A DNA stretch of 64,000 nucleotides, taken from the NCBI GenBank assembly GCA_022457065.1, contig JAJGBQ010000008.1, positions 620,001 through 684,000 on the forward strand, written 5' to 3'. The notes below the pieces were generated by a model. It was not told the origin of the DNA. It saw only the letters and a list, made by a program, of their open reading frames with translations, and did not search any database. Positions within the stretch are counted from its first letter, which is position 1. Every line of letters starts with the position of its first letter. The stretch comes from Curvularia sp. ZM96. Taxonomy: Eukaryota > Ascomycota > Dothideomycetes > Pleosporales > Pleosporaceae. Made by a program: the position numbers and the translations under genes. Positions 19,496-29,314 of this stretch are shown one piece after another.

Positions 19496-21487
19496 TTAAG
19501 ATGTCACGGGCTGTGCTCCGCGACTATATACAACCACATCTGAGCTCAAGACATTAAGATTACGTAGATACTGTAAACAGGCGAGAAATTGACGTTCGTT
19601 CATGACTCGGATCCATCCATTGATCATAAGAAACTCGCGATCCTCTTTGAATCCTAAACCAACACCATCATTAACTTCCAGAATCCTAACTAAGTTCTCC
19701 CAGGCCGGATGATTGGTATAAGGATCAAGAATGTCACCCATGCTCACTATGTCTTGCCTCGTCATACTGTCGGCTCTTGTGAAATGGAATACCATCGCAG
19801 TGATCGGTGGTGTTCCACTACGGTCAAAGCACGACTCCTCGTTACTCGAGAGAGTTATGACCTCGATTGGCGAAAGCACTTGCTTCAAGTCTACAGACTT
19901 TTCCGTCGGAACTATAAGCATAGGGGTGTCGTTCGAACTCTCTACAGAGTCTCTTCGCGACCTAGTAGGATCCTGGCTTGCCATCCTAGCCAAATCGTAA
20001 TTCGTCAATCCAGAGAGGGATACTCCGGCTGTCGAATCTGCAGGGACAGCTCTCTTTAGGCCACCCAAGCGGGTTTTCAAGTCTTGCTTTGCGGCGCCCT
20101 CCATGATCTTGCTCAACTCTATTATAAGAGCTTTGTATTTTCTGTAGACTTTCGAATCCGTTGCTGGTGGAGTGATCCAGGAGACGTACAACTTCTGGTG
20201 ACAGGATGATGTCACAAATGAGTCGGGATGTGTCGCTAGGAACATATGGCAGAGATAGCATGACTTTTTACTCACTCCAATAAAGCGAAACGAGGGTCTT
20301 GATTGAGAGTTATGATCGTAGTAGCTGAGAAGTTGCATTTCAGCATGAACCCTCAGATTCAGGGAACATGCTCTTCGGAAGTGAGCCTCTGGGTCCGCCG
20401 TGTTCCAGATCCGAGCAAGGCGAGAATGATGTTCTTCTGCACTTGATGCAGCCACTCTCCGTAGGACGCACGTCAGGGGTAGCTCCTGGCGGTTAAGAGT
20501 GAAGTGTGTCGACGCAGGCGCTACAACTGACTGCACTATCATTGGATTGAACAAGGCCGGAAACTCTAAAGCGAGCTGTATCATTACTCTGCACGCAATA
20601 CCATATCGACCCAACTTGAAAACAGTGCAAATCCAACGGGGCAGTTGCTTTGTTTGGGTGGAAAATGCAGTCTTCAGGAACTCAAGGTAATGTTTCTTTG
20701 CTTCTTGGGCCCATCTAATACAAGGCATAAGGTCCTTGGGTTCTGGCTCTAAAGGGAGATCCCGGATTGAAAAAACCTGCGCAAGCCATTCTAGGAATTG
20801 ATGAACAGTGGAAGCATCGAAATATGGCATCGATTGCAATGATTCTCTCACGCAATTCTCGAGAACCGAGACAGGGGCCTCCAAGAAGTCTTTCGAAGCA
20901 CGAATTTCTTTCAAGTAATACCGGATCTTCGCGATATCTAGCGTGATAATCCTTCGTAGGATTTCTGTTTCCACAACAGATGCTTCGATACCTGCACACA
21001 ACCAGCTCGATAAGACAGGCATCTAAGGAGCTCAGGGATGCTCACCTGCATTTGCGACGCCATTTAAGGAATCCAGGATTTGTTGAAGCTGATGTAAAGT
21101 GCTCTCGCGTATGCCGGCATTACTAGCGATCCGGATAATTGTCCCTTGAGGTAAGCCTTCCTCCATGCATGCTGCGGAGACGCTGTCACCATCCTTCTTG
21201 ATGGCACATAGTAGGGCAAATGAGTCGAGGAACTTTCGTTTTAACAGACGCTCTCTCGGCGTTTCGATTTCATGAGGGTCTTGATCGAGGCCGTGCGCAG
21301 TGGGCTCGCCGCGCACGGGATCAAGCATGTGGAGAAGGACTGCCGCTTGGATAAATCGATCCCCAACGTTTCCGGTTATCCTCATAGCACACATGTTCGA
21401 AATGGCTAACTTGCCTTCGCCTTTTACTGTGCACTCGAATTGGGAAGCTGAGCAGCTTGCGGTCCTTGCAGTTGAATGTTCTACCAA
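19496..21487 (-). CDS. OTT_1508-type cytidine deaminase-like protein, two exons
   Basis: Exons 21487-21046 and 20991-19496 (intron 54 nt, GTGAGC..GTGCAG, frame kept) give 645 residues. The centre carries the deaminase zinc signature: HAEMQLLSYY (His-Ala-Glu) and, about 30 residues on, SKKSCYLCHMFL (Cys-x2-Cys). This is the arrangement of the OTT_1508-like deaminase family found in fungal and bacterial conflict settings. The N-terminal 400 residues are helical and family-typical (FIQAAVLLHML, DGDSVSAAC, TIIRIASNAGI). The C-terminal 200 include a Ser-rich linker. ATG 21487 is the furthest clear start; an additional upstream exon cannot be excluded. No broken codon was seen. The substrate is unknown; nucleic-acid cytosine is a family guess. 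Flanked by a 19-bp direct repeat. Confidence 0.8.
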
Positions 21488-22706
21488 ATGCGGGGCATGA
21501 GATGAGAGTCATCCCGCTTGTGACGGCAAACCCCGCGCTGGGCACGGTCCATCTGCACATCACATGTTGTCGCAGCTTATGCAAGGCGGCAAAGCAATGA
21601 CTTCAGCTGAGCCGAAGCAACTAGCCACTGTAACGGCAACATGGATGTATTGCCTCAACAAGAAAAAGCAATAGCTATACACCACAAATAGATGAAGATG
21701 GTAGATAGCAGACACAATACAGATCAATTTTCACCGCACCTAAGCGTGCAACACACGTGATTGCGCAAGCACGATAAGGTCCAAGAATTACCACACTATA
21801 AAGCGACCGGAGCACTAAGAGCGGTGTCTGACGCTGCAGAGAAGAGGACAATTGATATGTGATTGGCTACAAGGCTCTCCATGACGCCGTTGGGCTATCC
21901 GCACATTCTGCATCCGGCCTTCGTTTAACCTTGTGCATGCGGCATTCTAGTGGGGTGATTTGGGCACCTACATGTGGTGGAGCATCGTTTGTCTGGATTT
22001 CCTATCTCGATAAAGTGTTGGGACGGGGTCTAACGCCGCATGTGTCGGTGGTGCAACCAGAAAAGATTTGGTAGGTTCTGGTGATGGATGCTTGTTTCGC
22101 CTGGGCAGAAAAGAGAGTTAACGAGTTATTGATTGGCGATGAATAACTCACCACTACGCGGTCTAACACAAATACAAGCAGGTAGTGAATACCATCAATT
22201 AGGTTCTACCAGGACTTCCAACCAACCAACCCCTGCCACATGCTGCAAATATTTACGGTAATTGAAGTTAGCCGCTATATACCGTATTATGAACATGGCT
22301 TTGTGCCGGAAGCTGATTAAGAATTATTTGGAAGTTATCAGAATGACCGATCGTAAGCATGTTCTTTAGTTAGAACCTTTTAGGTCGTATATTGGTTGAG
22401 CGATTGCGAGATGAGTAGCGCTGCACAGCCCCACCGAACAGCGAGATGGAAGCCTCGATCATATGTATCTCAACGCCTATCCAATGGTAATGTGCTCTTA
22501 CAAAAAGCATAGCTCAAGCGGATAGCGGGTTATGCTGTGTAACGTTGCGCAGATCATGGGCTGCTTGGGCGTAGTCGAACATCATTTGATCAAAGGCAGC
22601 CGTTCCTGCCAATATTTATGAAGGAAGCGAGCTGTTCAGGGTTCATTAGCTATTGTTGCATCTCAAATTCATCATTTTTGCCTTGCGATATTCGCCCGGT
22701 GCGAGT
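21488..22706. other. Intergenic between deaminase and PDDEXK-like gene
   Basis: No supported gene. Holds the second 19-bp direct repeat at 22368. Divergent promoters of the two neighbours must lie here. Confidence 0.5.
22368..22386 (+). repeat. 19-bp direct repeat, copy 2
   Basis: AGTTAGAACCTTTTAGGTC, identical to 19444-19462, with different flanking bases. Confidence 0.6.
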
Positions 22707-24656
22707 ATGGTTCCTCAAGTTCCCGCCACGATATTTCGCTCAGATTTGAATGATCGTTTGGACCCTGCTCATGCAACCATCACCGAGTTTGAGTACCTCG
22801 CCTCTTACAGCTGGCTTGAGAGCGACGTTCCTACTATTCTAGTGCCTGGTAAGCTGTTTAGGAAAGACGCCCGTCAAATATTTCGTTCTAACGGCCAACA
22901 AAGGCTCTCCACCTCTTTGGCTACCGCCGGCAGGACCACTGAAACTAGAGCCCGACTCCGGACAAGTATATATTGATGAAAATGCGGCGCGAGTCCCCGA
23001 TGCACCCCTCGAGCCCTTGTTCGGTGCACTTTTTGCCCAGAATCCTGGTTTCGAGATGGAAAGTGTCGACATGATAACGGACCGGAACAATATCAGAAAA
23101 CTGCTCCGCTTCGTCGATGGAAATTCAAGCGAATCCTTTCAGATACAGGTCGAAATCGTTGACAGCAAGAGGGCACTATTTACGCGCATCAAGAATGAGA
23201 CCACTACAGTCATTCAGGGCTTCCAAGGTTACGGTCGCAACTTCGAGAAGGCGTGCACAAAAAGCGCGACCGCAACCTCTGGATATCACAGAATCACTAG
23301 TTTTCGCTTCGGTGGCTTGAAGTGCGTGGTCAGACATGAAACTGATGGGTACATTGATGATGCATTAGGGCAGGCTGAGGTCCAAAAGCAGGGAAAGACG
23401 GCTGACTCCCTGCCGCAGTTACTGGAAACACTGCGGTTCGCTGATTCCGCTCTCACATCGACACCTACATCCACAATCACAGTGAAAAGAGAAGGAAAGG
23501 AGGTAAACTGTTCTTCCATCCTGGAAATCAAGACTCGAGCTGCTAGTAAGAACCTGGACATGAACGAGACTGCGGTTCAGCTTTGGATATCACAGACTCC
23601 ACATTTGGCTATCGGCTACTATAAAAATGGCCTTTTCAATGATGTACAAGTTCAAGATATGGCCCAGTATGTCCGCGATTGGGAAAGGAGCAACCAAAAA
23701 CTGCTTTGTAGTCTGGGCTACCTGTTGAATCGAATCATTGAAGTGGTGAAAGGTAGTGCTAGTCAGGTTGCAGTTGTCAAATACGATGGCGGGATGAAGT
23801 TGGAGGTCATCGCTGGTGAGCGGAAGAAGGCCCCGTCGGAAGGTGTAGACGCAAAATGGCAAGGAGGAAAACAGGGAACCGAGGACAACAAGCTGATAAC
23901 AGAGAAGGGAGAGCATTATAAGGTCAGTAAGCACATTGTTAATGAACACATCTGATGTAAACTTGTTAGACGCCAGCTCAAACAAACACTCCATCACGCG
24001 CGAAGACTCCAATCACGATTGGAAACGTGCGATATGAAATTGACCTTTCTCGGATCCCGCGCTTAGCATCCCTCGTTCTCAATAGCAGTGAGAGCTCAAC
24101 TCAGTCTACGGAGATTATCCACGAAGCCATTCCTCTTTTCGATGTCGCCCTCAAAGGGATTGAATCGGGCTACCGCCAGTGCTTCCGATCAATGCCCAGC
24201 GACATAACTCGTTACCGCACTCTCTGCGCTACATATGATTTTCTGCGCGTCGACGTCTGCAAAGGGCGGACGCTCGGTGAAATCATCAAAGATTTGAAAG
24301 CCGCGCAAGACTATGATGATGAGTATCGCGATAAATCGAAAGCTCGAGATGCCGCGTTCAAGCTTGTCTATTCCATTCTACAGGATACATTTCAAAGCAA
24401 CGACAAGCATAGGAATACTATCTTCAATGCTGTTCTGTTTGTCGTATCTCATCCTGGAACCTTCAAATGGAAGACGAGAAATGCCGTACGAACGGTTTAC
24501 GAGAGCAAGTTCGTATTGTCGGTAAAGCAGAGGGCGAACCTCGACCGATGGCACGAGCTCGATTCTGGCGAGCAGGCTGGAACTGACGAAGACGATGTGA
24601 CGACGGATGAAGGAAATTCGGATTGGTATGACTCCGACTATTCCGATTGTTCTTAG
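22707..24656 (+). CDS. PD-(D/E)XK-like protein of the family often labelled 'geranylgeranyl pyrophosphate synthetase', three exons
   Basis: Exons 22707-22848, 22904-23922 and 23970-24656 (introns of 55 and 47 nt, all joins in frame) give 615 residues. The ATG at 22707 is preferred over an upstream one because MVPQVPATIFRSDL matches the usual family start. Recognisable blocks: VDMITDRNNIRKLLRFV, a RFGGLKCVVRHETDGYID segment, then CSSILEIKTRAA, an E-x-K element typical of the nuclease fold. These are followed by ETAVQLWISQTPHLAIGYYKNG and TPITIGNVRYEIDLS. The last 40 residues are very acidic (DEDD..DYSD). No prenyl-transferase DDxxD motif is visible, so the common synthetase label looks wrong. 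It is intact and divergent to the deaminase gene. Function is inferred from the fold only. Confidence 0.78.
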
Positions 24657-25195
24657 ACCAAACACAAGCTAGAAGAATATAACGCCCAATCTAAACCCTA
24701 AAGTTGTGGTCGTTCCGCTACGCTTCTTCTGAATGATTAGTGAAACTGCAATCATCGATAGTCTAACATGCATCCCTACGCAGGGAGACAATAAAGAACA
24801 CAAAGCTAATGCGAAAGTGGAGGGGCCTGAGGTTTGTGAGTATGATTATAAGTGATGTCAAATAGCAGTCTGAGCAATTTGGCAGTGGCAATTGCCACTA
24901 CTAGCAGGGAGGATGGCCGATGCTAACCTGACGTGGGTATTGCGACAGCTCATGTTCGCAAATAGTCGAATACAGATAAGCTCGCTGCCTGACAGATGAG
25001 GCTTACTAGCGTCAGCGCTGATCCGTCAGCGTACGCGCACGCTAGGAGGGTAATGCACTCGCATAAGCCATCTTCGAGAGTGGCTGTAACTTTCTTCTCC
25101 CATGCTTCCCTGCTACATATGTATGGACGACACTTGGTGCAGGCATGTCGGCACAGCAGAGAGCCCGCAGTGGGTCAACTGGCTCAAGGCGGAGG
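24657..25195. other. Intergenic, nothing recognised
   Basis: No supported feature. Confidence 0.45.
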
Positions 25196-25376
25196 ACATG
25201 CTACTAGCCATAGCTCCCTATGCACGCATTATGCGCTACGGATACCAGTCGCAGTGGTTTGGACTATGCACTCTACAACAAACTCGAAGCAGAAGCAGAT
25301 TACTTCCTTCCCCATGATCTGCTCGACTGGCTGCAAAAGAAACGTTATCTCAACGCCGTCAAAACCATCGTCAAGG
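25196..25376 (+). pseudogene. Two short gene relics: hydrolase-like and BTB/KCTD-like fragments
   Basis: In one frame, ending at 25260, the stretch LAIAPYARIMRYGYQSQWFG resembles the region of fungal alpha/beta-hydrolase-like proteins before the nucleophile. In another frame (25262-25376) DYALYNKLEAEADYFLPHDL followed by LDWLQKKRYLNAVKTIV resembles the end of a KCTD-type BTB domain. Each is cut off on both sides. These are pattern resemblances only. Confidence 0.3.
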
Positions 25377-26304
25377 TAAAAAATATTGCCTAAATACGAA
25401 CTTGAAGGTCGCTAGAACCTGAAAAGATACGAAGTTGATATGGAGGTTAGAGTTTCTTTGGTTCAAACTCCAGAGGAAAAGCGCTATCGCAGCCCATGTG
25501 AAATTTATATAGAAAGCGACCACCCTATATGAGGTTGCGGCTCTTGTGTGGTGCTCATTCAGGCTCATTAGCCGCAATATTATGATCTACCAAAGAAACT
25601 CACCTTTTTTGATTATAAGAGTGGTGTTTGATGAGACCATCTGTATGAATAAACTGGTCTCTTGAAGGCTCTTGCGCATGGTATGCACACCGGAGAGGCA
25701 CACTAACTACTCTTAAACTAACTTATCAATAACTAGTTGCAGAAGTGGTTGTGTAGGGGAATCATAGCATATAATGAGCAGCTTACATCTTCATATAAGC
25801 AGCCATATAACTAGAATTAATTATCATCTCTCGTAATTATAATTGGGGTGACGCTTAGCTCGTCCATTTTGATACAGGTTAACGATGATATCCCTTAACC
25901 AAGATACATCCTCTAAAGTAGAATATCGGGATATGCTAGAAATAGTAAACCGATCGACAGATACCTATGTAGTAGTAATACTATTTTCTTAGAAGATAAT
26001 ATATTTAGCATCTCTCCGAACTGAAGTTTGTTCAATGAGTGTCTTGATAACTAGTTAGCCGCTTTCTTATTCTGCGACGAGCGGGCTCAGCCTCTCAGCG
26101 GATGTGCGGCTTTAGACGTGGTGTCTTCAAAATGTGATTTCGTCAATGAAGAGAATGTTACATCTTCGCTGCAAAAGATTAACAAGTTGTATATTCGTGT
26201 TGTTACCTAGCCCCTCCGATGAACAGACATAACAAGAACAAAACATCAGATATATGGAAACGCTCCGAGATCGTATAACTATTATTTAAAGATGAAAGTG
26301 TGGA
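25377..26304. other. AT-rich intergenic, nothing recognised
   Basis: No supported gene, repeat pair or RNA. Confidence 0.5.
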
Positions 26305-27690
26305 TTAACTTGCAAACGAAGCCTGGCTGTTTTCCGGCAAGTCCTGCAACTTCAATCCTTTCACATTAGCCATGGCATCCTGAACCACTCCTTCGATTTT
26401 GGAATTTAGGCTGCACGAGTGGACCTCAATCCTATCGTGATCGTATCCTCCGTAGTAGCCGTGACGACCGCTTTTGTGCCACCATCTCGTATTCTCTGCC
26501 ATTCCGCTCCTATTGCAGATTGCATTGAGGCTGATTCCCATAAAAGGGTTTTTCGGCCGGGGCGAGAGATAACCCCATCTCTCCATGTATTTCATCAATG
26601 CGCCGAAGAGAAAAGCTCCACATTGAAAGGAGTAAGATGAATTATTGGGACAGGAATAGTTGATATCTCGATAGACCCCAAGTAAGCGGTGCAGTTCAGA
26701 GATAACGTGCTCAAGGGCATCGCATCGACTGCGGTCGATACTAACTAACCAGAGTTAACATTTGGAACCTGCATCGAGGCAAGTCAAGAAAATACGTGTA
26801 ATCCCCTGAGGAATCGGCAAATCTAAGGTTTGGATCCAGCCTTCACTTTCTTTGATCGCCACAGCTGTTGCTTTCTCGAATTCTTCTCTCATACAAAATA
26901 CTCGAGAGATGCAGATCCACAGCATAAGATCGCGGCAGTAAGAAGATGGGATCGCAACACTACGCCTCACATTGGCAATCCAGTCCTTGGTGTCACGCTC
27001 TATCACCTCTGCGTTTTCGAGCTCGTAGTAATCGACAAGAACTGCGATTTTTGCGAGCATCTCCAAGCTTACAGTAGCTGGAACTCTGCGTGTTCGGACG
27101 TGGAAGATGTTGAGAAGAATGAGGAGAGCTTCTTCGTCCCAATCGTCAGCCTGGATATGGTACCGTCCGTCTGATGGATCTTTCAAGGATTCAGTAAACC
27201 CTTCTCTTGTTAACGTGCGCCTAAACCATGGCGAAGCTAGCATTAAGTGACGAGACGAGACGAGATAGTAAATCTCATCATTCTCGAACTTGGTCGGCCC
27301 TGAGGCGGGCTCGGCTAGTTCTACGCTTGAGTTTTCTACCCTACTGTTCATTATTGGTGCTGATTCCGGGTCTTGAACAAGTCCTTGCTCCTCAGACAAG
27401 GCTTCACTGGAAGGCTCGGCGCACTCGCCATTGTCCGCTGGAACGTTCGGAGCAGTGCTGTTGCGGGAGACTCTGGCCCGCATCCGGGCTTTCTTCTCCT
27501 TCTTTGACAGCTTCTTTCTCGGCGGGTCATCCTCGGAGGATAGAACACGTATAGGTTGCTCCTCTTCTGGCTCAGCAAACTCAGTATTGGATATGAGCGT
27601 CTCGTCCCATGGGGCGAAGTTTCTACAGGGATTCTTAAGGATAATAATTGTGTCCGCGAACGGATCGATCTCATGTGTGACCAACGGCAT
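26305..27690 (-). CDS. BTB/POZ domain protein, two exons
   Basis: Exons 27690-26796 and 26744-26305 (intron 51 nt, GTATTTTC..GGTTAG, phase kept) give 444 residues. Without splicing the frame would end at 26755. The N-terminal 130 residues are charged and disordered, with a lysine-rich KKLSKKEKKARMRARV patch that may be a nuclear signal. Residues about 135-230 form a BTB fold: EIYYLVSSRHLMLASPWFRR, then a DDWDEEALLILLNIFH helix and a LAKIAVLVDYYEL helix. The C-terminal exon has a conserved-looking SCPNNSSYSFQCGAFLFGAL segment. BTB proteins usually mediate dimerisation or cullin-3 binding; this fungal subfamily has no known role. No broken codon. Confidence 0.82.
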
Positions 27691-28226
27691 GGTAGTGGTT
27701 AACTGCTGTCGTAAGGGATATGATGAGTAGGTATATTTTGTATGACTTTCGATCAGACTATGCGGTGCCGCACTCTTGCAGCAGGAAATTTCGTCATTCT
27801 GGGATCTTGACCATGATTGGACAAAAACAAGGTGACATCATAAACCAATGTGTTAGTCCTCTGCAGCCGCCGCGGGATGGCTTGTTGCCAAATCAACCAG
27901 AGCGCTACGACGCCGCCTCAAGTTTACCCGGCCCACTATTAGGTATCTACAAGCGAGGCTGACCACGACAGGACTAGATCGTGATGATAAGAATTTGAAG
28001 GATCCGTCGGCTCAGTGCATAATACAAACTGTGCAGCAGTGGCGCGACTGCTTACCAATAAGCAGCTTACGCTTCCCAAGTGGTTATTTGCGCAAAATCA
28101 AGTGACAGAGTTTCCCGTACATACACACACAATTTATTTACGCCCGGCGGCCGAGCCGAAAGGGCTACTAACGCTAGTCTAACTTTACACTTCCTATGCT
28201 ATGTCTTGATCTCCTTAGCCCATATA
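27691..28226. other. Intergenic, nothing recognised
   Basis: No supported gene. Borders the nested MITE pair. Confidence 0.5.
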
Positions 28227-28784
28227 CACTCTCATGCATTTGCAGCTTCCGCTTTGCACACGCGGCTTATTTGTCATCCCACGCGGGACATGGACCCGCC
28301 TGGCATACGCTTATCTGGAAAAAACTTAGGCTCTATAGATATAACAACATTGATTGGTCTGAGCGTCTGAAAAAAGATCGACCTATGGCATTGCTGGTAC
28401 ACTCTCATGCAGTTGCAGTTTCCGGTTTCTGTAAGCAGGCAACCTCTCATCCCACGCTAAGCCTTTGTCGCTTAGTGGTAATACTGCTCAAATAGTACTA
28501 GTTGCTGTCAACGATGCATTAGCCTAGTCTTCTTTTGAGCTCTCAGACCAATCAATGCATGATATTCTTATGGTTAAACTCTTTTCGGACAAGTGTATCA
28601 TAGGCGGGTCCGTGTTCCGCGTGGGATGGCAACTGGGCTACATGCGCAAAGCGGAAACTGCAAGTGCATGAGAGTGTAGAGATTAGTACAATTTGGGTAA
28701 GGTCACTACTAAGTGATAGAGGCTTAGCGTGGGATCAAAGGTTACCTGCTTACAAAAACCGGAAGCTGCAAGTGCAAGAGAGTG
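28227..28784 (+). mobile_element. MITE copy 1, split by a second copy
   Basis: Outer ends are CACTCTCATGCATTTGCAGC (28227) and its imperfect inverse ending at 28784, each next to TA (28225-28226, 28785-28786). Minus the inserted copy (28400-28676 plus its TA), the element is about 279 bp, the same size as copies 28400-28676 and 33514-33781. The halves align with the 33514 copy on both sides of the insertion. No coding capacity. TA duplication and TIR suggest a Tc1/mariner-type non-autonomous element. Confidence 0.85.
28400..28676 (-). mobile_element. MITE copy 2, inserted in reverse inside copy 1
   Basis: A 277-bp element with TIR CACTCTCATGCAGTTGCAG at 28400 and its inverse at 28676, flanked by TA at 28398-28399 and 28677-28678. 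Its interior is the reverse complement of copy 1. The empty site can be read in the copy at 33514. Confidence 0.88.
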
Positions 28785-28786
28785 TA

Positions 28787-29314
28787 GACGAGGGTTGCAG
28801 GCGGATGCGGGGATGGAGGAGCTATGCCGAAGTAAGCGCGTTGAGAACAAGTGTCAGATTACCGTAATAAGGCTAGTAAGAACTCCAACAACTCATTCTG
28901 TATCGTTCGGGTTCCCTGTCTAGTGGTAGAGAGGTGTCTCACCGTTATGGCTAAATAAATCAGATAAGCTTCTCTGGTTTACGTTGCATCGTGCTCCTAC
29001 AAGGCCCCCTGTTGTTTGATTTCGAGCCACTTATGTCGTGTGGCGTATCGCGTCGCATGTCGCGTAGCGTGTCATGTCGCGTGTCTGGTTCGAGCTTTCA
29101 GTCGCCCGGACTTCTGGAAGTTCGGCTCGTGCGCGAAGACCGTTGACAACATCACTCTTCATTATCATCATACTATACCTGCAACTTTCGCACTTCGTCT
29201 ATTGGGGTAGCACTACTGTTAGCAACGCATCGATTCTCTCCGTTGCTCTTGGCTACTTAGGGCCACGCTTCGAGTGCTTTCTCAGCTGCATTGTTTCATA
29301 CACGACCTACAGTC
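28787..29314. other. Intergenic with a short CG-rich imperfect repeat
   Basis: At about 29035-29085 there is an imperfect run of TCGCGT/ATGTCGCG units. Otherwise nothing recognised. The promoter of the gene at 29315 must lie here. Confidence 0.4.

Noticed and set aside
26755..26790. BTB protein ending at 26755 as a 311-residue product
   Set aside because: A 51-nt intron with good borders restores the frame and adds a 147-residue C-terminal exon with family-like residues.
28227..28784. CRISPR-like or tandem repeat array
   Set aside because: The four repeated blocks are the ends of two nested MITEs in opposite orientation, with TA duplications; no spacer logic, and the sequence is eukaryotic.
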